Under the pieces are notes generated by a model. It saw only the letters and a list, made by a program, of their open reading frames with translations. It was not told the origin of the DNA and made no database searches. DNA of 16,529 nucleotides from assembly GCA_026985615.1 (NCBI GenBank), contig JALSQD010000021.1, positions 1-16,529 of the forward strand. The letters run 5' to 3'. Positions 7,421-16,529 of this stretch are shown here, piece by piece. The stretch is from Thermaceae bacterium. GTDB taxonomy: Bacteria > Deinococcota > Deinococci > Deinococcales > Marinithermaceae. Made by a program: the position numbers and the translations under genes. Within the stretch, counting starts at the first letter, position 1; each line of letters opens with the position of its first letter.

Positions 7421-8277
7421 GTGACCCCCTCCCCTATGTTAAGGGCAAGTAAACGTCCTTCTGTCCCGGCGTAACCGGCGAGGGCCCGCGTGACGTCTTC
7501 CACCCCGTCGCCCACCAGCGCCGCCACGGTCGGTCCCGCGCCGCCCACGAAGGCGGCCAGGGCCCCGGCGGCGAGGGCGGCCTCGATGGCCTCGGCGGCC
7601 CCGGGTATGAGCCCGAGGCGGTAGGGCTGGTGCAGCCGGTCGCGCGCCGCCTCGGCCAGCAGCTCGAAGCGACCGGCGGCGAGGGCGGCGGGCCAGAGTG
7701 CGGCCCGGGCCAGGTTGAAGCGCGCGTCGGTGTGGGGCACCTGCGCCGGCAGCGCCGCCCGCGCCTCCTTCGTGGGAACGGGCCGGCCGGGGACGGCCAC
7801 GACGAAACGCAGCCCCTCCGGGCGGGGAAGCTCCAGGTGCAGGGTCGGGTCGGCCAGCGCCAGCTGAAAGCCCCCGAACACGGCGGGGGCTACGTTGTCG
7901 GGGTGGCCTTCGAGTGCGGTGGCCACTTCGAAGACCCCCTCCAGGCCCAGCGCGCCCCCGAGCATGCGGTCGGCGAGTGCGGCTCCGGCCACGCGCGCCG
8001 CGGCGCTCGAGCCCATGCCCCGCGCCAGTGGGATGGGGTTGAAGACGCGGATCTCCACCGCCGGCGCCTGCCGGCCGGCGCGGGCGAACGCCGCCCGAAG
8101 GGCCTGGTGTACGAGGTTGTCCGGCCGGTCGGGGATGTAGCCCTCGCCCGCGTAATGGAAACGGTTCTGCTCCGCCTGTTCCGCCTCGGCCTCCAGATAG
8201 AGGCCGAGGGCCACCCCCAGAGCGTCGAAGCCGCTCCCGAGGTTGGCCAGTGTAGCGGGCACGTGGACGCGTTCCAT
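7405..8277 (-). CDS. thrB: Homoserine kinase
   Basis: 290 residues, GHMP kinase family. It phosphorylates homoserine to O-phosphohomoserine, the step before threonine synthase. Seen: N-terminal VHVPATLANLGSGFDALGVAL, the ATP-binding Gly/Ser loop ARGMGSSAAA (residues 85-94), GHPDNVAPAVFGG, and FVGGAGPTVAAL near the C terminus. Length is normal. The ATG at 8277 has AAGG about 5 nt upstream and is 7 bp after the marC-family stop. The other threonine genes (thrA, thrC) are not in the window, so this is a pathway gene placed inside a mixed operon. Confidence 0.95.
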   Translation of the reverse strand: MERVHVPATLANLGSGFDALGVALGLYLEAEAEQAEQNRFHYAGEGYIPDRPDNLVHQALRAAFARAGRQAPAVEIRVFNPIPLARGMGSSAAARVAGAALADRMLGGALGLEGVFEVATALEGHPDNVAPAVFGGFQLALADPTLHLELPRPEGLRFVVAVPGRPVPTKEARAALPAQVPHTDARFNLARAALWPAALAAGRFELLAEAARDRLHQPYRLGLIPGAAEAIEAALAAGALAAFVGGAGPTVAALVGDGVEDVTRALAGYAGTEGRLLALNIGEGVTWKAT

Positions 8278-8284
8278 GCCGCCT

Positions 8285-8911
8285 TTAGCCTAAACCCTGG
8301 TTGAGAAAATCGACAACGCCATCGGCAACGTACTGGATGGCAAGCGCCGAGAGCAGCACGCCCAGCACGCGGGTGACCACGTTGACGCCGGTGCGCCCGA
8401 GCAGCCGCGCCAGGTGGCCCGAGAGCATTAGCGCCACGTAGGCGGCGAGCAGAACGACCACGACCGCGCCCAGCACCACGAAGAGGCCGCCGGGCACGCT
8501 GCGGGCCTCGGCGGTGAGGATCATCACGCTGGTCATGGCGCCCGGGCCCGCGAGCAGCGGGATCGCCAGCGGAAAGACGCTGATGTCCTCGCGCAGGCTG
8601 GCCTCGGCCTTCTCCTCGTCAGTTTCGCGTTCGCGGTGGGCGAAGACCATGTCCACCGCGATCTTGAAAAGCAGCAGCCCGCCCGCGACCCGGAAGGCGT
8701 CGAGGCTGATGCCCAGGTATTCGAGCAACGCCGGCCCGAAGAGCGCGAAGGAAAAGAGCACGCCCCCAGCCACCACCACCGCACGGCGAGCGGTGCGGCG
8801 CTGCTCCTCGGGGCTGCGGCCGCCGGTGAGGCCAACGAAAACGGGCGCCAGCCCCACCGGGTCCATGACCACGAAGAGGGTGAGGAGCGCCTTGGCCGCG
8901 AGCAGGATCAC
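8285..8911 (-). CDS. MarC family integral membrane protein
   Basis: 208 residues with about six hydrophobic helices, as usual for the MarC (UPF0056) family. Seen: LFVVMDPVGLAPVFVGLT near the N terminus and FPLAIPLLAGPGAMTSVMI in the middle, both family signatures. A role in multiple-antibiotic resistance was once proposed for MarC but is not supported; function is unknown. A charged cytoplasmic loop (HRERETDEEKAEASLRED) separates the two halves. The GTG start overlaps the argR stop as GTGA, so it is translationally coupled to argR. Confidence 0.88.
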   Translation of the reverse strand: MILLAAKALLTLFVVMDPVGLAPVFVGLTGGRSPEEQRRTARRAVVVAGGVLFSFALFGPALLEYLGISLDAFRVAGGLLLFKIAVDMVFAHRERETDEEKAEASLREDISVFPLAIPLLAGPGAMTSVMILTAEARSVPGGLFVVLGAVVVVLLAAYVALMLSGHLARLLGRTGVNVVTRVLGVLLSALAIQYVADGVVDFLNQGLG

Positions 8912-9366
8912 GCCAGGAAGGCCGCGAAGTCCTCGCTCAGGCGTTCGGCGTCGCCGGTGGTGCGGACGACGATGAAGATCGTGTCCTCGCCGGCCAATGT
9001 GCCGACGATGTCGTCGCGGTGGAGCTTGTCGATGAGCAGGGCGATGCCGGTGGCGTGGCCGTCCTCGGTGCGGATCACCAGGATGTTCTCGCCTCGGTCG
9101 ATGTCCTTGACGAACTCGCGGAAGCGGTTCTCGATCTCCCGCGCCACGTCCTCCTCGAGCTGGATGGGCGCGAGGGCGTACTTGTGCTTGCCCTTGCCCA
9201 GCGGGATGCGCACGAGCCGGAGCTCGTTGATGTCGCGCGAGACGGTGGCCTGGGTGACGTTGAAGCCCTCCTCCTGGAGGCGCGCCACCAGCTCGGCCTG
9301 GGTCGAGATCTCCTCTTTGGACACGATTTCTTGGATTTTCTTATGCCGTTTTTCCTTATTGGGCAT
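8908..9366 (-). CDS. argR: Arginine repressor ArgR
   Basis: 152 residues, standard for ArgR. The N-terminal winged helix (residues 1-70: KRHKKIQEIVSKEEISTQAE, with the recognition part VTQATVSRDINEL) and the C-terminal hexamerisation and arginine-binding domain (GTLAGEDTIFIV at 122-133, the family's GDD-type acidic pair being Glu-Asp) are both complete. In other bacteria ArgR with arginine represses arginine biosynthesis and activates catabolism. The ATG at 9366 lies inside the end of coaBC and is preceded by AAGGAGG at 9 nt (9376-9382). No arginine biosynthesis genes are in the window, so it acts elsewhere. Confidence 0.96.
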   Translation of the reverse strand: MPNKEKRHKKIQEIVSKEEISTQAELVARLQEEGFNVTQATVSRDINELRLVRIPLGKGKHKYALAPIQLEEDVAREIENRFREFVKDIDRGENILVIRTEDGHATGIALLIDKLHRDDIVGTLAGEDTIFIVVRTTGDAERLSEDFAAFLA

Positions 9367-10585
9367 GCCGTTCAGCCTCCTTGGTGCGTAGGCGATCGCA
9401 GACGTGATCGAGGATGCGGTCGGCTACCTCGCGTTTGGTCACGCGGCCCGTGGATTCCACGGTGCCGTCGGGGAAGAGCATCTCCACCTCGTTGAAGTCG
9501 CCCCCGAAGGCGCTCGCCGCGCGCGTGGGGAAGTTGAGGCAGATGAAGTCGAGGTTTTTGCGCTCGAGCTTGGCGCGGGCGCGCTCGTGGCCCGCCCGGG
9601 TCTCCATGGCGAAGCCCACGAGCACCTGATGGGTCTTGCGCCGGCCCAGCTCGGCCAGGATGTCGGGGGTGGAGACGAGCTCGAGCACGTTCTTTCCCGA
9701 CTTTTTGGGCGTTTTTTCACTCGCGGTGCTGTCGGGCTGCCAGTCGGCCACGGCCGCGGCCATGACCACCGCGTCGGCCGCGGGAAAGCGCTCGAGCAGC
9801 GCCTCGTACATCTCCTCCGCGCGCTCCACGCGCACCACCTCCATGCCCCAGGGTTCGGGTAGGGCGGTAGGCCCGCTCACGAGCACCACGCGCGCGCCGC
9901 GGTCGCGGGCGGCCTCGGCGACGGCGTAGCCCATCTTGCCCGAGGAGGGGTTCGAGATGAAGCGCACCGGGTCGATGTACTCGCGGGTAGGCCCGGCGCT
10001 CACCAGCACGGTGCGACCGGCCAGGTCCTTGGGGCTGAGGTGGTAGCGCACGTGCTCCACGATGGTCTCAGGCTCGCTCATGCGACCCAGTCCCTCGCCC
10101 TCGCCCACGGCCGCGAGCGCTCCGTGCTCGGGGCCCACGAAGGCGTGGCCCCACTCACGCAGGCGCTGGACGTTGGCCTGGGTGGCGGGGTGGTGCCACA
10201 TTTCCGGATTCATCGCCGGGGCCCAAAGCACCTTGCGGGCGCCGCCCAGGATAGTGGCCGTGAGCAGGTCCTCGGCCAGCCCCGCGGCGGCGCGGGCGAG
10301 CCCGGCCGCGGTCGCGGGCGCGACCACGAGCAGGTCGGCCCAGCGGGCGAGCTCCAGGTGGAGCGCGCCGCCTTCGGGGGCGAACCAGCGGGCCTCGGTG
10401 GCCACCGGTCCGCCCGCGGCCACGGCGAGCGCGGTCTCGGTGGTAAAGGCGAGCGCCCGCTCGCTGGCCAGCGCGCGCACCTCGTAGCCCGCCTCGCGCA
10501 ACCGCCGCAGCAAGAAAGGCGTCTTCATGGCCGCCACACCACCGCCGGCGGCCACCAGGACTCGAGCCGATCGCTGATCGTTCAC
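9356..10585 (-). CDS. coaBC: Bifunctional phosphopantothenoylcysteine decarboxylase / phosphopantothenate-cysteine ligase
   Basis: 409 residues, catalysing two steps of coenzyme A synthesis. The CoaC flavoprotein domain (1-185) has VAAGGGVAAMKTP, the catalytic His in ALHLELARWADLLVVAPAT (H76), and PAMNPEMW (123-130). The CoaB domain (190-400) has VSAGPTREYIDPVRFISNPSSGKMG, AAAVADWQP and the KTPKK lysine cluster. Unusual: the substrate-flap loop reads EHGALAAVGEGEGLGRM (residues 153-169), with no Cys where E. coli Dfp has Cys158. The GTG start at 10585 is preceded by GAGGG and is 13 bp after rpoZ. The 3' end overlaps argR by 11 bp. Confidence 0.95.
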   Translation of the reverse strand: MNDQRSARVLVAAGGGVAAMKTPFLLRRLREAGYEVRALASERALAFTTETALAVAAGGPVATEARWFAPEGGALHLELARWADLLVVAPATAAGLARAAAGLAEDLLTATILGGARKVLWAPAMNPEMWHHPATQANVQRLREWGHAFVGPEHGALAAVGEGEGLGRMSEPETIVEHVRYHLSPKDLAGRTVLVSAGPTREYIDPVRFISNPSSGKMGYAVAEAARDRGARVVLVSGPTALPEPWGMEVVRVERAEEMYEALLERFPAADAVVMAAAVADWQPDSTASEKTPKKSGKNVLELVSTPDILAELGRRKTHQVLVGFAMETRAGHERARAKLERKNLDFICLNFPTRAASAFGGDFNEVEMLFPDGTVESTGRVTKREVADRILDHVCDRLRTKEAERHAQ

Positions 10586-10598
10586 GCGCGCCCTCGGG

Positions 10599-10901
10599 CT
10601 ATTCCATCTCCGCTTCTTGCGGGTAGACCTCTTCCATGACCCGGCTCAGCTTGTCCTCGGGGACCAGGCCCTCACCGATCACGAGCCGGCCGCTCACCAG
10701 TTCCCGCATGGCCCAGGTGACCGGGTTGGGATCGGGCAGTTCGCCCTCGATCGTGCGCATCTTGGGCCACTCCGGGGGCGCGAGGACCGTGTTCTTGAAG
10801 TTGAAGCGCAAGAGCTGCTGCGCGCGCTTGGCGATCACGACGGTGAGCTTGTACTTGTTGTCGGTCAGGGCCAGCAGTTTGTCGATTCCAGGTTCCGCCA
10901 C
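10599..10901 (-). CDS. rpoZ: RNA polymerase omega subunit
   Basis: 100 residues, close to the size of the Thermus omega subunit. Seen: MAEPGIDKLLALTDNKYKLTVVIAKRAQQL, the conserved KY.L..V.AKRA region that wraps the C-terminal tail of beta-prime, and a GRLVIGEG segment. Omega aids assembly and stability of RNA polymerase. The GTG start at 10901 is preceded by GGAGG (10911-10907) at 5 nt, located in the last codons of gmk; the gap to the gmk stop is 2 bp. gmk-rpoZ adjacency is conserved in many bacteria. Confidence 0.94.
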   Translation of the reverse strand: MAEPGIDKLLALTDNKYKLTVVIAKRAQQLLRFNFKNTVLAPPEWPKMRTIEGELPDPNPVTWAMRELVSGRLVIGEGLVPEDKLSRVMEEVYPQEAEME

Positions 10902-10903
10902 GG

Positions 10904-11557
10904 TTACCTCCCCTGCATCCGTGCTGCGATCTCGTCCAGTTCGGCTTCCAGGTCCGGGTCGCGCTCCAGCGCTCGTTCGAGCGCGGGGCGCATCCGGCTA
11001 ACTATACGACGCCTCGTCAAGATTATACGTTCAAGGTTGGCCACCGCGTCTTCGAGCACGTCGTTGACCACCACGTAGTCGAAGCGGTCGGCCATGGCGA
11101 TCTCTTCGCGCGCGCGCTCGAGCCGCTTCTCGATCTTCTCGAGGCTGTCCTTGCCCCGCAGCAGTAGCCGCTGCCGCAGTTCGCTCAGCGAAGGGGGGAC
11201 CACGAAGATCAGCTGCGCCTCGGGCACCTTTTCGGCCACCTGCAGCGCGCCCTGCACCTCGATCTCGAGCAGCACGTCCTCGCCGCGGGCCAGGGCCCGC
11301 TCGACGGGCGCCCGGGGGGTGCCGTAGCTGTGGTCCACGTAGGTGGCGTACTCGAGGAAGCCGCCCTCGCGCTTGGTGCGCTCGAAGGTCTCCTCGTCCA
11401 CGAACCAGTAGTCGATGCCGTGGCGCTCCCCCTCCCGCGGCGGGCGGGTGGTCATCGAGATCGAGTAGCGCAGCCGCACGCGCTCCATCAGGCGGGCGCG
11501 CAGCGTACCCTTGCCCACTCCCGAAGCGCCGGTCATGACGAACAGGTCTCCTCGCAC
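10904..11557 (-). CDS. gmk: Guanylate kinase
   Basis: 217 residues from the chosen GTG. It phosphorylates GMP to GDP with ATP. Seen: P-loop GASGVGKGT (10-18), SISMTTRPPREGE and GIDYWFV for GMP binding, the YGTPRAPVERAL segment, VLLEIEVQGA and a LRGKDS lid. The start at 11557 is preferred over the in-frame ATG at 11602 because a purine run AAGGGGG lies 4 nt upstream and because GDLFVMTGASG then aligns with the usual N terminus; the longer form would add a 15-residue tail. First gene of the long - strand operon, divergent from the GH13 gene. Confidence 0.93.
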   Translation of the reverse strand: MRGDLFVMTGASGVGKGTLRARLMERVRLRYSISMTTRPPREGERHGIDYWFVDEETFERTKREGGFLEYATYVDHSYGTPRAPVERALARGEDVLLEIEVQGALQVAEKVPEAQLIFVVPPSLSELRQRLLLRGKDSLEKIEKRLERAREEIAMADRFDYVVVNDVLEDAVANLERIILTRRRIVSRMRPALERALERDPDLEAELDEIAARMQGR

Positions 11558-11561
11558 GTTT

Positions 11562-11566
11562 CCCCC
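11562..11566 (-). promoter_or_regulatory. Shine-Dalgarno deciding the gmk start
   Basis: GGGGG within AAGGGGGA on the - strand, 4 nt before the GTG at 11557. It favours this start over the ATG at 11602. Confidence 0.55.
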
Positions 11567-11592
11567 TTGTCGCGCGCTCGCGCGTACCCCTG

Positions 11593-11622
11593 AATATTGC
11601 ATGCCGGAAGCCGTTTATGCAA
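11593..11622 (-). promoter_or_regulatory. Possible gmk operon promoter within an inverted repeat
   Basis: On the - strand TTGCAT (11622-11617) and AATATT (11598-11593) are 18 bp apart, a moderate -35/-10 pair that would give a leader of about 30 nt before GTG 11557. Consensus matches are 3/6 and 4/6, so this is tentative. The -35 is also the right arm of an inverted repeat TTGCAT (11597-11602) / ATGCAA (11617-11622). Confidence 0.35.
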
Positions 11623-11641
11623 CCGGAAAGCGCACCCCGGC

Positions 11642-11646
11642 GGAGG
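11642..11646 (+). promoter_or_regulatory. Shine-Dalgarno deciding the GH13 start
   Basis: GGAGG lies 6 nt before the ATG at 11653, while the upstream in-frame ATG at 11617 has no such site and the later ATG at 11662 is too far. Confidence 0.7.
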
Positions 11647-11652
11647 GGTAGC

Positions 11653-13107
11653 ATGGGGGCGATGAGCACGCCTGCCTGGGTCAGCGACACCGCCTTCTAC
11701 CAGATCTTTCCCGACCGCTTCCGCCGCGCGGGCCAGTCGTCCCACCCCCAGCCCTCCGGCCCCTTCGAGCCCTGGGACGCCCCGCCCACGGTCCGCGGTT
11801 TCAAAGGAGGCGACCTCTGGGGTGTGGCCGAGAAGCTGGACTACCTGGCGGAGCTCGGGGTGGGGGCGATCTACCTCAACCCCGTCTTCGCCTCGACCGC
11901 CAACCACCGCTACCACACCACCGACTACTTCCAGGTAGACCCCGTGCTCGGCGGCAACGCCGCGCTGCGTCACTTGCTGGACGCGGCCCACAACCGGGGC
12001 CTGCGCGTGATCCTCGACGGGGTCTTCAACCACACCGGGCGGGGCTTCTTCGCCTTTGCCCACCTGCTCGAGAACGGCCCCGACAGCCCCTACCGCGACT
12101 GGTACCACGTCAAGGGCTACCCGCTGCACGCCTACGGCGGCGCGCCCAACTACGAGGCCTGGTGGGGCAACCCCGAGCTGCCCAAATTGCGGGTCGAGAC
12201 CCCGGCGGTGCGCGCCTACCTGCTCGAGGTGGCCGAGTACTGGATCCGCTTCGGCGCCGATGGCTGGCGGCTCGACGTGCCCGAGGAGATCGACGACATG
12301 GACTTCTGGGCCGAGTTCCGCGCCCGCGTCAAGGCGGCCAACCCCGAGGCCTACCTGGTGGGGGAGATCTGGCACGAGGCCGCCGGTTGGACCGCGCCCG
12401 ACGGCCCTTTCGACGGGTTGATGAACTACCCGCTGGGGCGGGGCATTCTCGGCCTCCTGGGGGTGAACGCCCAGGGGCGGGCCCTGGCCGCCCGCAGCGG
12501 GTTGGGAGAGCTGCCCGACCTCGACGGCGCGGCCTGGCTGGGCTGGACGAAGAAGGTGCTGGAGGCCTATCCCGAGGAGGTGCGGCGCGCCCAGCTGAAC
12601 CTGATCACCAGCCACGACACCCCGCGGTTGATCTCGATGCTCGGCGGCGAGGCCCGCCGCGCGGCGTTGGCGCTCGAGCTCCTGACGGTCCTGCCGGGCT
12701 CGCCTAGCCTCTACTACGGCGACGAGATCGGACTCGAGGGTGGGCATGAGCCCGACAACCGCAGGGCCTTCCCCTGGGAACGCCCCGAGCGTTGGAAACG
12801 CGAGGTGCTCGAGCGGGTGCGCGCCGCGCTGCGCAGGCGCAGCGCGGCGTCGGGCCTCGGCTCGGTGGCCTTCGCGCCCCGGGGGGCTTCGGGCCGGCGC
12901 GCCGCCTTCGAGCGCGGTTCGGGAACGGACCGGCTTTTGGTAGTCGTGAACGCGGAGGAGGCGCCCTGGCGCCTCGAGCTGCCCGCGAGCGAGGGGGAGC
13001 GCTGGCGGGCGCTGGAGGGCGAGGGGCGGCTGGAGGTTCGCGACGGTCGGCTCGTGGGCGCGGAAGTGCCGCCACTGACGCTGCAGATCTGGGCTCCTGC
13101 CCCGTAG
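11653..13107 (+). CDS. GH13 family alpha-glucan hydrolase (neopullulanase/cyclomaltodextrinase-like)
   Basis: 484 residues from the chosen ATG. The (beta/alpha)8 alpha-amylase domain begins almost at once (TAFYQIFPDRF, residues 13-23). Conserved regions: DGVFNHT (122-128), the nucleophile in DGWRLDVPEE (D208), the acid/base in LVGEIWHE (E238), LPKLRVETP, and the transition-state Asp in ITSHDTPR (D322). The FPDRF and LPKL elements point to GH13 subfamily 20, acting on cyclodextrins, pullulan or short maltodextrins, but the N-terminal domain typical of dimeric neopullulanases is missing. No signal peptide, so intracellular. A small beta-domain ends the protein. It stands alone, divergent from gmk and upstream of nrdJ; no sugar transporter is nearby. 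Confidence 0.88.
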   Translation: MGAMSTPAWVSDTAFYQIFPDRFRRAGQSSHPQPSGPFEPWDAPPTVRGFKGGDLWGVAEKLDYLAELGVGAIYLNPVFASTANHRYHTTDYFQVDPVLGGNAALRHLLDAAHNRGLRVILDGVFNHTGRGFFAFAHLLENGPDSPYRDWYHVKGYPLHAYGGAPNYEAWWGNPELPKLRVETPAVRAYLLEVAEYWIRFGADGWRLDVPEEIDDMDFWAEFRARVKAANPEAYLVGEIWHEAAGWTAPDGPFDGLMNYPLGRGILGLLGVNAQGRALAARSGLGELPDLDGAAWLGWTKKVLEAYPEEVRRAQLNLITSHDTPRLISMLGGEARRAALALELLTVLPGSPSLYYGDEIGLEGGHEPDNRRAFPWERPERWKREVLERVRAALRRRSAASGLGSVAFAPRGASGRRAAFERGSGTDRLLVVVNAEEAPWRLELPASEGERWRALEGEGRLEVRDGRLVGAEVPPLTLQIWAPAP

Positions 13108-13128
13108 GTGCAGATTGGGCCCCAAAAG

Positions 13129-13141
13129 CCACAACTAGTGG
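13129..13141. promoter_or_regulatory. Inverted repeat 1 upstream of nrdJ (NrdR-like operator half of a tandem pair)
   Basis: CCAC-AACTA-GTGG, an inverted repeat immediately upstream of the -10 box, overlapping the TG of the extended -10. Its CCACAAC...TAGTGG outline resembles NrdR boxes but is about 3 bp shorter than the 16-bp consensus. Its centre is 31 bp from that of the second repeat. Confidence 0.5.
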
Positions 13142-13147
13142 TATATT
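13139..13147 (+). promoter_or_regulatory. nrdJ promoter, extended -10
   Basis: TGG followed by TATATT (13142-13147) forms a TGnTATATT extended -10, which does not need a -35; none is visible at 16-18 bp. Transcription would start near 13154 and give a leader of about 50 nt. The box sits between two inverted repeats. Confidence 0.65.
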
Positions 13148-13156
13148 GGTGAGCGT

Positions 13157-13175
13157 ACACAACCAGATGTTGTGT
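13157..13175. promoter_or_regulatory. Inverted repeat 2 upstream of nrdJ (NrdR-like operator)
   Basis: ACACAAC-CAGAT-GTTGTGT, perfect 7-bp arms with a 5-bp centre, located just after the expected transcription start. ACAC...GTGT ends and the ACACAACATCTGG reading on the - strand fit the NrdR box pattern. A repressor bound here and at repeat 1 would cover the promoter. Confidence 0.6.
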
Positions 13176-13205
13176 TAAACCGCGGTTAAAAACGTAAAGG
13201 TATGC

Positions 13206-16121
<2,916 letters not shown>

Positions 16122-16145
16122 ATCGGGTTCTATTCGTGCTTTTGG

Positions 16146-16174
16146 GGGCGGTGTGGCCGCCCTCATTCGTTTTT
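16146..16174 (+). terminator. Rho-independent terminator of nrdJ
   Basis: Stem gggcgg (16146-16151) with ccgccc (16157-16162), loop tgtgg, extendable by a G-T pair, then a TTTTT run at 16170-16174 after 7 nt. It starts about 25 nt after the nrdJ stop. Confidence 0.65.
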
Positions 16175-16218
16175 AGGTAGGAGATATAGCCTTGCCGCGG
16201 GGCAGAAGGCCAATCTTC

Positions 16219-16242
16219 GGTTCTTGCATCGCCAACAACCCC
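16219..16242 (+). repeat. Direct repeat copy 1 (24 nt)
   Basis: Begins GGTTCTTGCATCGCC and ends ACAACCCC; it matches 19 of 24 bases of a second copy at 16506-16529. It directly precedes the first hairpin of the palindrome block. Confidence 0.6.
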
Positions 16243-16505
16243 CACCCCAGCCCTCCCCGAGGGGAGGGAGGAACCGCTTTCAACTTATCAAAAACGGCCG
16301 TAATTATTGGAGCGAACTACAAGCCTCCCCCTTGGCGGAGGTGGTTGCGAAGCAACCGGAGGGGGGTTGTTCGCCGATTTCGTATCTCCGGACTTGATCC
16401 GGGAGCCTGCCCCGTACCCCTCCGGGGTCCATGCTGGCCGCTGAGGCGAAGTTTGGCTGCGGAGAGTAAACCCCTTGCAAATTGCGAACTCAAAGCCGGT
16501 CACCT

Positions 16506-16529
16506 AGGTCCTGCACCGCCCACAACCCC
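16506..16529 (+). repeat. Direct repeat copy 2 (24 nt), cut by the window edge
   Basis: Begins AGGTCCTGCACCGCC and ends ACAACCCC; 19 of 24 bases match copy 1, which lies 287 nt upstream. By analogy a further hairpin unit may follow beyond the window. Confidence 0.55.

Larger units (their letters stand above)
16175..16529. repeat. Gene-free block of GC-rich palindromic repeats
   Basis: About 355 nt with no believable coding frame. It contains four hairpins in a row: ccctcccc/ggggaggg (16251-16268), ggttgc-gaa-gcaacc (16343-16357) nested next to CCTCC...GGAGG and a GGGGGG run, CTCCGGA-cttga-TCCGGGAG (16386-16405, one bulge), and acccc-tcc-ggggt (16416-16428). Two AT-rich stretches separate them (16279-16320 and 16460-16500). 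This looks like a mosaic of intergenic palindromic units of the REP/MITE kind, with no transposase in the window. Copy number elsewhere cannot be judged from here. Confidence 0.65.

Noticed and set aside
13091..13102. Terminator after the GH13 gene
   Set aside because: GGGC-tcct-GCCC gives only a 4-bp stem with no T tract, and it lies inside the last codons.
11533..13134. 533-residue open frame on the - strand
   Set aside because: Antisense shadow of the GH13 gene; no domain and composition typical of GC-rich shadows.
13108..13205. Cobalamin riboswitch upstream of the B12-dependent reductase
   Set aside because: The leader after the likely start site is only about 50 nt and has no B12-box-like sequence; a cobalamin riboswitch needs roughly 200 nt.
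16288..16503. 71-residue open frame on the - strand in the terminal region
   Set aside because: It runs through the palindromic repeats, has no Shine-Dalgarno that I can see and no family resemblance.
16175..16529. CRISPR array
   Set aside because: The repeats here are different palindromes with one 24-nt imperfect pair 287 nt apart; there is no regular repeat-spacer pattern and no cas gene.

Overview
The window is very GC-rich DNA with tightly packed genes. It looks like a chromosomal segment of Deinococcota, most likely family Thermaceae (a marine Oceanithermus/Marinithermus-type organism is my best guess). Reasons: (i) a MoaD-related protein with the C-terminal domain known from Thermus; (ii) an alkyltransferase-like protein with PAHR in place of PCHR, as described in Thermus thermophilus; (iii) a Thermus-sized omega subunit next to gmk and coaBC; (iv) several genes with a TATAAT-type -10 box only 6-9 nt from the start codon and no Shine-Dalgarno (leaderless); (v) an adenosylcobalamin-dependent ribonucleotide reductase. 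The genus is inference, not seen directly.

Layout. 1-687 (+): the C-terminal part of a tyrosine phenol-lyase/tryptophanase family enzyme, cut by the window edge, with a terminator hairpin. 782-1129 (+): a small divergent HesB/IscA-like protein. 1190-2407 (-): glyA, reading toward hesB, with a shared UUCG-loop hairpin between them. glyA and the next gene are divergently transcribed from a 34-bp gap. 2442-5596 (+): a probable five-gene operon: a LapA-like membrane protein, a MoaD-related protein, acuA (GNAT acetyltransferase), acuB (CBS-CBS-ACT) and acuC (class I HDAC-type deacetylase). The last three match the acuABC module that controls acetyl-CoA synthetase by reversible acetylation in Bacillus.

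5571-6652 (-): a TetR regulator translationally coupled to an alkyltransferase-like DNA-repair protein; the latter overlaps acuC tail to tail. 6683-11557 (-): a dense operon in transcription order gmk, rpoZ, coaBC, argR, marC-family, thrB and a DUF4388 protein, with gaps of 13 bp or less or overlaps throughout. 11653-13107 (+): an intracellular GH13 alpha-glucan hydrolase divergent from gmk. 13206-16121 (+): a long class II ribonucleotide reductase (nrdJ) with its own extended -10 promoter flanked by two inverted repeats that look like NrdR operators.

16122-16529 holds no convincing gene: after the nrdJ terminator it is a mosaic of short GC-rich palindromes, with one 24-nt segment recurring at the window edge.

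I found no wholly new multi-gene system. The most unusual points are the enlarged NrdJ with a repeated HPDV motif, its tandem operator arrangement, the palindrome mosaic, the MoaD-like protein with an internal Gly-Gly, and family members missing a signature cysteine (ATL, HesB-like, CoaBC).
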